DNA of 64,000 bases from JAGGAG01 sp031402225 (GCA_031402225.1 JANNSD010000152.1:1-64000); one strand, 5' to 3'; counted from the first letter of the stretch, positions 40,106 through 48,964 are shown. The notes: generated by a model from the letters alone, not told the origin. A program made the numbers and translations.

Positions 40106-40498
40106 ATGCGACAATTGGTAAGCTCCGGCGCACCCTGGGAATCAGTCGTGGGCTACTCCCGCGCGGTGCGGACTGGCAACCTGGTGTTCGTGGCCGGCAC
40201 GACGGCCACCGGCGCCGACGGTAAGGTGATTGGTGAGGGCGATGCCTATGCGCAGGCGCGGCAGGCACTCCTCACCATCGAGCTGGCACTCAAGGCGGTG
40301 GGCGCCGGGTTACGGGATGTGGTGCGGACCCGGATGTTCGTGACCGATATTTCGCGCTGGGAGGAAATCGGCCGCGCGCATGGCGAATTCTTCCGCGACA
40401 TTCGCCCGGCCGCCACCATGGTCGAGGTGCGCCGGCTCATCGACCCGGCGCACCTGGTGGAAATCGAGGTCGACGCCATCATCGAGGCGGGCCAGTGA
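40106..40498 (+). CDS. RidA family (YjgF) enamine/imine deaminase
   Basis: 130 aa, a normal Rid length. It contains GNLVFVAGTTATGADGKVIG, the VVRTRMFVTDISRWEEIGRA core and the IEVDAIIE C terminus. RidA proteins hydrolyse reactive imines and enamines from amino-acid catabolism, and some subfamilies do other jobs. The start is ATG 40106, with GAGAG 5 bases upstream; the longer frame overlaps dppF. It overlaps phzF by GTGA, so it belongs to the peptide-use operon. Confidence 0.88.
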   Translation: MRQLVSSGAPWESVVGYSRAVRTGNLVFVAGTTATGADGKVIGEGDAYAQARQALLTIELALKAVGAGLRDVVRTRMFVTDISRWEEIGRAHGEFFRDIRPAATMVEVRRLIDPAHLVEIEVDAIIEAGQ

Positions 40499-41289
40499 CG
40501 ATTCCCCTGTTCCAGGTCGATGCGTTCACCGACCGGCCCTTTCACGGCAACCCTGCTGCGGTGTGCCTGCTCGACGCCGCCCGCGACGAGGACTGGATGC
40601 AGTCCGTGGCGGCGGAGATGAACCTCGCCGAGACGGCATTTGTGTCGCCCCGCGAAGGCGACTATGACCTGCGGTGGTTCACCCCCACCTGCGAAGTGGA
40701 TCTCTGCGGCCACGCCACGCTGGCCAGTGCCCACGCGCTCTGGGAGTCGAAGCGACTTCGAGCGGGCACCACGGCGCGCTTCCACACGAAGAGTGGTTGG
40801 CTCACGGCCAGCCAGCGCGAGGGCCTCATCGAACTCGACTTTCCCGCGACGCCGGCCGAGGCTGCGCCCGCCTTCGCGGCCCGCCTCGCGGCCGCGGTGC
40901 GTGCGCCGGTCGAGTGGGCCGGCCGTTCGCGCTTTGACCTGGTCGCCCGGCTCGCGCACGCCGACCTCGTGCGCGGCGCGTCACCTGACCTGGCGCTCGT
41001 CGGCGCCCTTCCCTGCCGCGGCGTGATCGTCACCGCGCCCGGGGACGACGGCGTACACGACTTCGTCTCCCGGTTTTTCGGGCCGCAATCGGGCGTCGAC
41101 GAAGACCCCGTGACCGGCTCGGCGCACTGCGCCCTGGCACCGTACTGGGCCGGGGAACTCGGCCGCACCGCACTAGTGGGATACCAGGCATCGCCTCGCG
41201 GTGGCACCGTCCGAACGCACCTCGCCGGTGCCCGGGTACTGCTCAGCGGTCACGCCGTTACCGTGCTTCGCGGAGAGTTGCTCACATGA
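40495..41289 (+). CDS. PhzF family isomerase
   Basis: 264 aa. Diaminopimelate-epimerase-like fold: PLFQVDAFTDRPFHGNPAAV at the N terminus, the catalytic-type Glu in MNLAETAFV, CGHATLASAHAL, and the C-terminal DPVTGSAHCALAPYW. PhzF proteins isomerise unsaturated acids (as in phenazine synthesis) or related amino-acid derivatives; no phenazine genes are here. In this operon it may act on products of peptide or amino-acid breakdown. GTG 40495 overlaps the ridA stop. Confidence 0.9.
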   Translation: MTIPLFQVDAFTDRPFHGNPAAVCLLDAARDEDWMQSVAAEMNLAETAFVSPREGDYDLRWFTPTCEVDLCGHATLASAHALWESKRLRAGTTARFHTKSGWLTASQREGLIELDFPATPAEAAPAFAARLAAAVRAPVEWAGRSRFDLVARLAHADLVRGASPDLALVGALPCRGVIVTAPGDDGVHDFVSRFFGPQSGVDEDPVTGSAHCALAPYWAGELGRTALVGYQASPRGGTVRTHLAGARVLLSGHAVTVLRGELLT

Positions 41290-41326
41290 CCACACCGCTC
41301 GACGCCTTCGGCGGACGGGAATTCTC

Positions 41327-42151
41327 ATGAACGTCTACATCTCGGTCGACATGGAGGGCGTCGCTGGTGTGGCACACGAGGACCAGACCGACCCCATCAA
41401 CCCCGCTCACGCCGTGGAGTACGCCCGCTTCCGCCGGCTCATGACCGACGAGGCCAACGCCGCGATCCAGGGCGCCGCCAGCGCCGGCGCAAGCCGGATC
41501 CTCGTCAGTGACTCGCACTGGCTGATGCGAAATCTCCTGGCGGAGGAACTGCACGAGGCCGCCGAACTCATTTCCAGCGGCCCCAGGCGGCTTTCGATGA
41601 TGGAGGGCGTGGACGGCGGCTTCGATGCGGTGTTCTGCGTCGGCTATCACGCCATGGCCGGAACCCGTCACGCCACGATCGACCATACCTACACCGACCG
41701 GATCCACGGGGTGACGCTGAACGGCCGCCCGGTCGGCGAACTCGGGCTCAATGCCGCCGTCGCGGGCTGCTTCGGTGTGCCCGTGGCAATGGTATCGGGC
41801 GATCAGGCGCTGGCGGCGGAAGCGCGCGCCTTGCTGGGCAATGAGGTGGAGACGGTGGTGGTGAAGGAGGCACTGGGTCGGTTCTCCGCCCGCAGCGTGT
41901 CACCAGCCGAGTCGTGCCGGCGCATCCGGGCCGGGGCCACGCGCGCCCTGCAAAGAAAGCACGCGCCGTTCACCCTCGCGTCCCCGGCAACGCTCGAGGT
42001 CGAGTTCACGCTGACCCAGCACGCCGATAACGCGGAACTGGTTCCGGGCTCGGAGCGCCGCGATGGACGCACCGTGGCGTATGCACATGCCGACTATCGC
42101 GAGGTGTTTCGTGCCTTCCGCGCGATGTACAACCTCGCCTCCGTTTCCTGA
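41327..42151 (+). CDS. dppA: M55 family D-aminopeptidase, DppA-like
   Basis: 274 aa. The N terminus NVYISVDMEGVAGVAH carries the zinc-binding SxDxEG motif of DppA; the SDSHW segment, GYHAMAGTRHATIDHTY and the AMVSGDQALAAEA strand follow. B. subtilis DppA removes D-amino acids from D-Ala-containing peptides, and its gene lies in a dipeptide-transport operon as here. ATG 41327 is chosen since the upstream frame overlaps phzF; GGGA lies 7 bases before it. It ends the operon, 7 bases from convergent msrA. Confidence 0.92.
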   Translation: MNVYISVDMEGVAGVAHEDQTDPINPAHAVEYARFRRLMTDEANAAIQGAASAGASRILVSDSHWLMRNLLAEELHEAAELISSGPRRLSMMEGVDGGFDAVFCVGYHAMAGTRHATIDHTYTDRIHGVTLNGRPVGELGLNAAVAGCFGVPVAMVSGDQALAAEARALLGNEVETVVVKEALGRFSARSVSPAESCRRIRAGATRALQRKHAPFTLASPATLEVEFTLTQHADNAELVPGSERRDGRTVAYAHADYREVFRAFRAMYNLASVS

Positions 42152-42158
42152 CCGGCGC

Positions 42159-42788
42159 CTACTGGGGAGGCACCCGGTACAGCGCCGGGTACGCCTTGCG
42201 CAGATATTCCAGCTTTGGCGCATCGTTGATGATGATGTACGGCTGGTCGGGATGCCGCTCCAGGTAGCCCTGGTGGTACGACTCTGCCGGGTAGAACACA
42301 TCGAGCGGCACGACCTCCGTGACGATCGGCTGCGGAAACGCCTTCTTCTGGGCCAGCGCGGCGACGTACGCCTGCGCCGCTTTCTGCTGGGTCGCGTCCT
42401 GGTAGAAGATGGCCGACCGGTACTGGGTGCCGACGTCCGGTCCCTGCCGATTGCGCTCCGTCGGGTCGTGCGCCACCATGAAGAACACCTGCAGCAGTTC
42501 CTCCAGGCTCACCTGCGCCGGATCGAACACCACCTGCACTGCCTCCGCATGGCCTGTGCGCCCCGAGCTGACCTGCTCATACGTCGGTGAGCGCGTGCTC
42601 CCGCCGGCATAGCCGGATACCGCCGAGCTCACGCCCTTCACATGTTCGAACACCGCTTCGACGCCCCAGAAACACCCGCCCGCAAAGACGACCGCCTGCT
42701 CCTTCGGCGCGCCCGAACGGGTGGAGGACGCGAGGAGCAGCGGCAATGCCGCCGCGAGAGTGATAGTGCCCAGCCATCGCTTGATCAT
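42159..42788 (-). CDS. msrA: Peptide methionine-S-sulfoxide reductase, exported
   Basis: 209 aa. Repairs Met-S-sulfoxide. The active-site motif is AGGCFWGVEAVFEHVKGV, with GYAGG and the YHQGYLERH region; DVGTQYRSAIFY is the family core. The N terminus (MIKRWLGTITLAAALPLLLA) is a signal sequence, so it acts in the periplasm. ATG 42788 has GGAAAG upstream; the longer frame lacks support. Confidence 0.94.
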   Translation of the reverse strand: MIKRWLGTITLAAALPLLLASSTRSGAPKEQAVVFAGGCFWGVEAVFEHVKGVSSAVSGYAGGSTRSPTYEQVSSGRTGHAEAVQVVFDPAQVSLEELLQVFFMVAHDPTERNRQGPDVGTQYRSAIFYQDATQQKAAQAYVAALAQKKAFPQPIVTEVVPLDVFYPAESYHQGYLERHPDQPYIIINDAPKLEYLRKAYPALYRVPPQ

Positions 42789-42981
42789 CGAGACTTTCCA
42801 GTGGTAGTCAGCATAGTAACGTCGCTCAGGCTCCATCGGATCCGGGCAGGGGGCTGTCCGAAACCCGCAGGGTGCCATGTCAATACTTGCGACGGAGCCA
42901 CCTTAGTGTCTACCGTTGCGGACCTGATTTGTTCGCTGGCGCAGCGGCAACGGTTTTCAGCGTCCCGTTTCGGAGATCCGC

Positions 42982-44874
42982 ATGAGTTCGGTCCGCTCGC
43001 TCCTTCGCTGTCTTGCGCCTGCCACCTCCATGATTGCCGTGATCCTCTCCGCGTGTGGGGGCGGCAGCGACGGCCCCGCGGCTCCCCAGGCGCCAATCGT
43101 CACTGGCATGGTCATCGTCGCCGGAAACTTCCAGGTGGCGAGGTACGGCACACCGCTCGTCACCGCGCCAAGCGTGAAGCTGACCAACACCGCCGGACCG
43201 GTGCCGGGCGCGCAGGTGGTGTTCGCCCCGGCCACCGGTTCGGGCTCGGTCACCGGCGCAACCGTCACCACCGACGCGAACGGTGTCGCGACGGTCGGCA
43301 GCTGGACCCTCGGCGCTGCCCCGGGCATCAACACCCTCAAGGTCACCTCCGGCCCCATCACTGTGAGCATCTCCGCGACCGCAACGCCAGGTCCTGCCGC
43401 CGTGATCACGATGGCGCAGGGCAATGACCAGTCTGGCGTCGAGCGCTCGCGGGTGCAGACGCCGCCGCAGGTGCTGGTCACCGATGGTACGTACCCCATT
43501 CGCGGGGCACAGGTCGACTTCGCGGTGGCGTCGGGCGGCGGATCGCTTGACGTGCCGAACCAGACCACCAATTTCGACGGTATCGCCACACTCGGGGGAT
43601 GGAGGCTCGGCACGGCGGGCGCAAACTCCGTCACCGCCACGGTGCGTGGCACGGCGTTGACCACCACGTTCAATGCGACGGCTGCCGCGCTCCAGGTCTC
43701 CAGCTTCACCAAGCTGGACGGCGACAACCAGACCGGGTTCTACGGCAACGTGGCTTCCCGTCGCGCCACCGTCGAGGTCCGGAACCAGTTCAATGACCCC
43801 GCCGAGGGCGTGGTGGTCACCTTCGCCGTGGCGTCGGGCGGCGGCACCATCGTGAAGGCCGTTGACACCACTGCCGCCAACGGGCGGGCCGAGATTGGCA
43901 CTTGGCGCCTGGGCAACGGCAGCTCGCAGTCGGTCACGGCGTCGGCGGCCGTCGCCGCACCGCCGGCACCGGTCACCTTCGCGGCCACCGCCACCGCGGT
44001 GCCGGCGTCGGCATTCAAGGTCGATGTACGGTACCCCGATGGCGAACCGAGCGCGGCCGTGAAGGAGGCATTTGACTCAGCCGCCGCCAAGTGGGGCCGG
44101 GTCGTGGTCGGCGACCTCGAGGATATCGTGCTGGCGGGGACGGATACCATCGGCCCGGTGGTCCTCGACGGAATCCCCTGTATTCCGGTGGTGAAGAACC
44201 AGACGCTCGATGACGTGGTCATCTTCGCGTACATCAGGCCGATCGACGGTGCGCGCAACATCCTTGGTTTCGCGACGCCGATCTATACCCGCGACAACGA
44301 CACCACGACCGTGTCGGGCTGCATGGTGTTCGACGAGGCCGACATGGCGGAACTCGCGACCGAGGGGCTGCTTGAGGCCACGATTACCCACGAGATGGGT
44401 CACGTGCTGGGTATCGGAACGCTGTGGACGGAAAAGGGCAAGACGGTGGGTACCTGTGGCACCAGCAGCGCCTCCAACAAGCCCTACTTCACCGGTGGCT
44501 CCGCCCGGCAAGCATTTCGGGGCGCACTGGGTACCGGTGTGGCGTGGACTGACTCGATGGTGCCATTGGAGGGACAAGGGGCCTGCTTCAACGGAACGAG
44601 GGATGGACATCCGAGCGAGGAGATATTCAAGAATGAGCTGATGACGGGCTTCATCGACCGTATTTCCAACCCGCTCAGTGCCGTCACGGCGGCGATGCTC
44701 CGTGACCTTGGGTTGACGGTCAATGACCTCGCGGCCGATGCCTACACGGTGCCCTTCGGCCTCCCCGCGCTGCGCACCGGTGCCGGCGGCCGAGCGCTCA
44801 ACGAAATGCAGGTCGATGAGCCGATCCGCGTGATCGACCGAAATGGCCGGACCAGAACCGTCATCGAGCGTTGA
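42982..44874 (+). CDS. Lipoprotein with Ig-like repeats and a zinc metalloprotease-like domain
   Basis: 630 aa. The signal ends in ILSACGGG, giving a lipid-anchored Cys25. Three Big_1/invasin-like domains follow; each contains a variant of ATGSGSVTGATVTTDANGVA or FAVASGGGTIVKAVDTTAAN. The C-terminal part has HEMGHVLGIGTLW (HExxH at 470-474), with a later Met in AAMLRDLGL, resembling leishmanolysin-like M8 peptidases seen in bacterial surface proteins. It is probably an outer-surface protease or adhesin. Convergent 14-base overlap with the phosphoesterase gene. Confidence 0.82.
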   Translation: MSSVRSLLRCLAPATSMIAVILSACGGGSDGPAAPQAPIVTGMVIVAGNFQVARYGTPLVTAPSVKLTNTAGPVPGAQVVFAPATGSGSVTGATVTTDANGVATVGSWTLGAAPGINTLKVTSGPITVSISATATPGPAAVITMAQGNDQSGVERSRVQTPPQVLVTDGTYPIRGAQVDFAVASGGGSLDVPNQTTNFDGIATLGGWRLGTAGANSVTATVRGTALTTTFNATAAALQVSSFTKLDGDNQTGFYGNVASRRATVEVRNQFNDPAEGVVVTFAVASGGGTIVKAVDTTAANGRAEIGTWRLGNGSSQSVTASAAVAAPPAPVTFAATATAVPASAFKVDVRYPDGEPSAAVKEAFDSAAAKWGRVVVGDLEDIVLAGTDTIGPVVLDGIPCIPVVKNQTLDDVVIFAYIRPIDGARNILGFATPIYTRDNDTTTVSGCMVFDEADMAELATEGLLEATITHEMGHVLGIGTLWTEKGKTVGTCGTSSASNKPYFTGGSARQAFRGALGTGVAWTDSMVPLEGQGACFNGTRDGHPSEEIFKNELMTGFIDRISNPLSAVTAAMLRDLGLTVNDLAADAYTVPFGLPALRTGAGGRALNEMQVDEPIRVIDRNGRTRTVIER

Positions 44875-45805
44875 TTCTGGGGTATTGCGGCGAGGCAATC
44901 GGGAGGCCCCGGTGCGTCAAGGTGAAGAGCGGGAGCTCGGCCGGGCAGCGGAATCGCGCGCGGATGTTGGTGGTACCGACGCCACGTGACACATAGAGCG
45001 GCGCGGCCGGTGTATCGTACCAGCCCTCCAGGAACCGGCCCGAACCGTATGGCCTGATCGCCGGGAGCAGCGGCAGCCTGATCTGCCCCCCATGGGTATG
45101 CCCACCGAGCACCAGCGCTGCGGGCGCGTCCGCAGGAATCAGGTCGGCGAAACCGGGGGCATGAAGCGCCCACACCATCGCGTCGGCACCATCCGCATGC
45201 TGGAGCGCCTTCACGACATCGGGCTGCCCTCCCAACCAGTCGTCGAGGCCCACGATGCCGAGCCGCCCGGAGCCGACCTTGAGTACTGCCGTCTCGTTGC
45301 AGAGGAACTGCACGCCCGCCGCTGCGTATGCGCGGCGGGCATCGCCCGGTTGGATACCGCCGGACCGTTCCCAGTTTCCCATGACGGCGTAGGTGCCCAC
45401 CGTCCCGCGCGCGCGCCGCGCAAACTCGATGAGGACGTCCAGCGCCTGATACCGCTCGACAATGTCACCCGTCAGGATGACCACCTCGGGCCGCTCCGCC
45501 TCCAGCAGCGCCAAGGCGTGACGTACCGCCCCCTCGTTCGCCGGAAGGTGCACGTCGGACACATGCGCGATGCGCAGGCCCCGGAGCGCCGGTGCAAGAC
45601 CGGGCACCTGCAGGTCGTGGCGCGTCAGTTCCACCGTGGTCGCCGCCGGCCCAAAGGCGTAGGCGGACAGGCCAAGGCCCACGGCACCGGCGCCCGCGGT
45701 CGCCGCGAGGAAGTGGCGTCGGGAGAGGAGCCCGTGACCGCCCGGCTCGTCAGTCAGTGCGTGCCCAGCGATTGGTCGATGAAGGGAGCGCGACGTTGGC
45801 TTCAT
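44861..45805 (-). CDS. TAT-exported metallophosphoesterase (YkuE-like)
   Basis: 314 aa. The twin-arginine motif SRRHFLA (about residues 29-35) is followed by a hydrophobic region, so it is exported folded. Metal motifs are HVSDVHLP, LTGDIVER, VMGNWE (Asn-Trp in place of the GNHD His) and LGGHTHGGQ. The group includes UDP-2,3-diacylglucosamine and phosphodiester hydrolases acting at the envelope. The start could also be GTG 45826, near the previous stop. Substrate unknown. Confidence 0.87.
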   Translation of the reverse strand: MKPTSRSLHRPIAGHALTDEPGGHGLLSRRHFLAATAGAGAVGLGLSAYAFGPAATTVELTRHDLQVPGLAPALRGLRIAHVSDVHLPANEGAVRHALALLEAERPEVVILTGDIVERYQALDVLIEFARRARGTVGTYAVMGNWERSGGIQPGDARRAYAAAGVQFLCNETAVLKVGSGRLGIVGLDDWLGGQPDVVKALQHADGADAMVWALHAPGFADLIPADAPAALVLGGHTHGGQIRLPLLPAIRPYGSGRFLEGWYDTPAAPLYVSRGVGTTNIRARFRCPAELPLFTLTHRGLPIASPQYPRINAR

Positions 45806-45827
45806 GCTGGGCTGAATGATACGCACG

Positions 45828-47303
45828 TCAGGTATGACCCTTCAGCTGGCAGGCCGTATCGACTCCCCGTCGCAGTTGCTCGAGCAGCGGGCCGGTTGCT
45901 CGCCAGCGCTCGATGGTCCAGGTTCGCTGTGGCCCGGTTGCCACCGCACTCCATCGCTCGTCGAGCCGTCTCGCCGCGTCGCACCGGGTGCTGGTCGGAA
46001 GGCCCTCGAGCACGCCCAGCGCCGCTGGTACGGCGCCGGCGCCAAGACTCGCGAGATACGGCGCGTCGAATGGCCGGCCCCGCTCGGCACGCCACGCATT
46101 GACCCGCACGATCACCTGTTCCGGCCCCGCCACGTTCAGCAGCAGCAGCGTCGCGAGCGCTGCGCCAAGCGCGCCCGCGGAGAAACGGTCCCGGCGCGAC
46201 CGCAGTACGCTCGCCGCGAACCATGCGAAGACGAACGCCAGCCACGCCATGAATACCGTGGTGAACAGCCGCTGCTCGGTGAGGCCGTACTCGCTGGTAT
46301 AGATCGCCATCCGGAGCAGTGCCGATCCCAGAAGCCCTGTCAGGAGCATGAGCAGGCTGCGCGCCAGGAAGCGGAACCTTCGCCGGTCCCGCTCCGCCTG
46401 CTGGTCGGCAGCCCAGTCCGCCACGAGCAGCACCGGCAGCATGGCCGCCGACACCGTCACCAGCTCGAAGAAGCCGCGACGCGCATACTCCGAGAAGCTG
46501 AGGTCTGCCGTGCCGAGCACCACCGCGCGGCCGCCGAAGAGGTAGCGCGATTGGACCATGAGGAAGGCAAGAAAGAGGAGGGCGATAGGCGCCAGCGCCC
46601 CGACGATGAATGGCGAACTGGTCCGCCCGCCGGCAGGTGCCACCTCGGTGGGCGATGGCGCGCGCGTCAGGGCCCAGAGCAGGCCCGCACCGAACCAGGA
46701 GAAGAGCAGGACTGGCAGGACATGCTGAACGACCAGCTCAGGATTGAAGAGACGCCCGAGGAGTTGCTCGAACACCGGGTCGGCGCTGCCAAGCAGAAGG
46801 CTGAACAAGAGCAACACCGGTGAGATGGCCACGATGCCGAATCCGGCGGCCCACGTCGATCTCGGCGAACGAGTCGGCGCAGGTCCGCGAACAGCGCCGA
46901 GGAGCGGCCATGCACCAAGGAGCGTTCCGCGCCCGGCGTGCAGCAGGCGGCGGACGAGATCACCGGTGTCACTGTCCAGAACGCGCGCCAGCAGGCCAAC
47001 GCGAACGGGGCGGGCAAAGCCGACGAGACCGGCGAGCGCCAGCAGGTTGACGGCAAACAGCGCCTCCGAATCCCGCCAGATCAGCGCGATCATCAGCAGG
47101 ATGGCGGGGACGCCCAGCAGGACCCGGTCGGATTCGGGAACATGCAGGAGACCGCGGCGGCTCACGACCGCCAGCACGATGAATAGCAGCCCGAATCCGA
47201 GCGCCACGTCCAGGCGCCCCGGCACCGACTGCTGCAACATCCGCCAGCCGACGCCCAGCACGATGCCGCCTCCCAGGAGGAACGGCGCGACCCGGCCGCG
47301 CAT
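45828..47303 (-). CDS. DUF4173 domain multi-pass membrane protein
   Basis: 491 aa. At least ten hydrophobic segments. Family-type patterns are FSEYARRGFFELVTVSAAML and IYTSEYGLTEQRLFTTVFMA, typical of DUF4173/DUF4153 proteins. The final 100 residues are soluble. The function is not known; in other genomes such genes often accompany a small winged-helix regulator, as here. ATG 47303 overlaps the upstream gene's stop by one base (TGATG). Its own TGA is followed by CGTG. Confidence 0.8.
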   Translation of the reverse strand: MRGRVAPFLLGGGIVLGVGWRMLQQSVPGRLDVALGFGLLFIVLAVVSRRGLLHVPESDRVLLGVPAILLMIALIWRDSEALFAVNLLALAGLVGFARPVRVGLLARVLDSDTGDLVRRLLHAGRGTLLGAWPLLGAVRGPAPTRSPRSTWAAGFGIVAISPVLLLFSLLLGSADPVFEQLLGRLFNPELVVQHVLPVLLFSWFGAGLLWALTRAPSPTEVAPAGGRTSSPFIVGALAPIALLFLAFLMVQSRYLFGGRAVVLGTADLSFSEYARRGFFELVTVSAAMLPVLLVADWAADQQAERDRRRFRFLARSLLMLLTGLLGSALLRMAIYTSEYGLTEQRLFTTVFMAWLAFVFAWFAASVLRSRRDRFSAGALGAALATLLLLNVAGPEQVIVRVNAWRAERGRPFDAPYLASLGAGAVPAALGVLEGLPTSTRCDAARRLDERWSAVATGPQRTWTIERWRATGPLLEQLRRGVDTACQLKGHT

Positions 47304-47926
47304 CAGCTCGACACCGAGTCGGACGTCAGGGCAATACCACTGCGCCGCTGGACGAAAATGTTGTCGGGCCCGGGGATGGCATACGCCGGCCATCCCTGCC
47401 AGGTACCGACGAGGCGCAGCCCGGTGGCGGATGCCGGCACGGCGAAGTGGAGCGTGCGCTCGTAGGAGTCGCCCGGACCGAGCGGTGTATTGAGCGTCAT
47501 CGAATCGGCGGGATATCGCGTGCCGTTCGCGTCGACCACCGACAGCGTCACGTAGCGCGGATCCTCCAGCGCCTCGCGCGCATCGCTGCGCGCACGCATG
47601 GTCACGTCGACCCCACCATTGCGGGCCACGTGCGTGGCCGTGAGGTGGAGGTGGCAGTCGAAGCCACAGAAGGCGAGCTCCTGTCCCGGCGTGAGGGCGC
47701 GCCGGCCGAGCAGCGGCGGACCGGCGAGGAGCAGTGCTCCGTAGACGCCCAGCAGCGCCAGTCCGATCATCCCCGATCGACGGGCCAACTCGGCATTGCC
47801 CCGCACGAGGCCGAAGGCCGCGACCAGCAGCGCGCCGGTGATGGAGGCAGCGAGCGTAAGGAATGCCGCGAGGCCCCCGAGTCGCAACAGCAGTCCCAGC
47901 GTGGTATCCGGATCGATTCGCAGCAT
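47303..47926 (-). CDS. Membrane-anchored hypothetical protein
   Basis: 207 aa. Two N-terminal transmembrane helices (residues about 10-40 and 51-68), then an extracytoplasmic beta-rich domain starting near a FCGFDCHLHL segment with two cysteines that could form a disulfide or bind metal. The start ATG 47926 has a strong GGAGG 6 bases upstream. It is coupled to the DUF4173 gene, so the two probably form a complex. No family recognised. Confidence 0.7.
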   Translation of the reverse strand: MLRIDPDTTLGLLLRLGGLAAFLTLAASITGALLVAAFGLVRGNAELARRSGMIGLALLGVYGALLLAGPPLLGRRALTPGQELAFCGFDCHLHLTATHVARNGGVDVTMRARSDAREALEDPRYVTLSVVDANGTRYPADSMTLNTPLGPGDSYERTLHFAVPASATGLRLVGTWQGWPAYAIPGPDNIFVQRRSGIALTSDSVSS

Positions 47927-47948
47927 GACGACCTCCTCAGCAAGTACT

Positions 47949-47998
47949 TCACGTCCTCACGTCCTCACGTCCTCACGTCCTCACGTCTTCACGTCTTC
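47949..47998 (-). repeat. GTGAGGAC/GTGAAGAC array after the winged-helix gene
   Basis: About six units on the minus strand. It supplies the last two codons and TGA of the winged-helix regulator (RKT-stop), then runs toward the next gene in the same direction. Confidence 0.94.
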
Positions 47999-48375
47999 CT
48001 CGTCGCCCGGATCAGCGCCTCCATGTGGGAGAGATACCGCTCCAGCGCCTGGCGACCGCTGCCAGTGAGTTCGTAGTCCGTCCGCGGTGTGCGCCCCTCG
48101 AAGCGCTTGGTACAGCGCACATAACCCGCATCCTCGAGCTTTCGGGCATGCACGCTCAGGTTACCGTCGGTCGTCTCGAGCAGCTGCTTCAGTTCGTTGA
48201 AGCTCAGTGCCGGGTTCACCGCGAGCGCGCTCACGATGGCGAGACGCATGCGCTCATGAATGACGCGATCGAGGTCGAGCGCCTCGCTGGCGGCGCCTGG
48301 CACCGTTCCGAGCGATGCGGGGCGCGCGGCGGGAACGGCGTGGTCGATGCGGCGCGCGTGGGAATGCCTAGCCAC
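47989..48375 (-). CDS. Winged-helix transcriptional regulator (HTH_27-like)
   Basis: 128 aa. The core VIHERMRLAIVSALAVNPAL, then FNELKQLLETTDGNLSVHAR (recognition helix) and KLEDAGYVRCTKRFEGRTPR are typical of the small winged-helix regulators related to MarR/ArsR. GTG 48375 overlaps the upstream membrane protein by 8 bases. It likely regulates its own operon; the palindrome at 48965 is a candidate site. The C terminus ends in repeat sequence. No metal-binding Cys pair for ArsR-type sensing is seen. Confidence 0.85.
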   Translation of the reverse strand: MARHSHARRIDHAVPAARPASLGTVPGAASEALDLDRVIHERMRLAIVSALAVNPALSFNELKQLLETTDGNLSVHARKLEDAGYVRCTKRFEGRTPRTDYELTGSGRQALERYLSHMEALIRATRKT

Positions 48376-48919
48376 CGTACCTCCGCGCGATCAGGAAACC
48401 GAATATCAGGTGCAGCCCGCCGAATCCGAGACCCATCCACAGGCTCCCCAGTGAAGGCGAGGTGAACAGCGCCACCGCACCCAGCGCCATGAAACAGGCG
48501 CCCATGATGGGAACGACCCGGATCGAGAAGACCCCGCCGGTCACCAGGCCGGTGCCGTACAGCAGGAGCCAGGTGCCGGCGAGCGCCCCGTAGACCTCGT
48601 GCCGCACGAGCACCAGGGTGAGCAGCATGCCGACACCGATCGGCGGCAGGTAGCCCAGGAAGAACCGCCGTGCCTTGCTGCTGAGCACGTCTCCTTCCTC
48701 CCGGCGGGCCTTCAGCACCATGGTCACGGCGCCGATGGCGCTCGCGATCGCGGCCACACCGAGCCAGGTCATCGTCCATGCGCGCGGTGTGGTGGCGCGC
48801 GCCGATGCCAGGCTGCCGGCCACGGCGGTGACACCCATCGCCATGCCCCCCCACCCCGGCACGGCGGTGAACGCCGACGCCCGCTCCATCGCACGGCGGA
48901 TGAAGCTGAGGTTGTCCAT
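48368..48919 (-). CDS. Five-helix membrane protein of a regulator operon
   Basis: 183 aa. Hydrophobic helices, roughly five, with a short RRAMERASAFTAVPGWGGMA N terminus. Proteins of this layout (DUF2157-like small membrane proteins) are commonly paired with winged-helix regulators, but the family is unclear. ATG 48919 is chosen; the frame to 49102 lacks hydrophobic or family sequence. It overlaps the regulator gene. Confidence 0.65.
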   Translation of the reverse strand: MDNLSFIRRAMERASAFTAVPGWGGMAMGVTAVAGSLASARATTPRAWTMTWLGVAAIASAIGAVTMVLKARREEGDVLSSKARRFFLGYLPPIGVGMLLTLVLVRHEVYGALAGTWLLLYGTGLVTGGVFSIRVVPIMGACFMALGAVALFTSPSLGSLWMGLGFGGLHLIFGFLIARRYGG

Positions 48920-48964
48920 GGCCCGGGAATGCAGGGCGGGCGGGTCCGAGCCGGGTTCTGTCAA

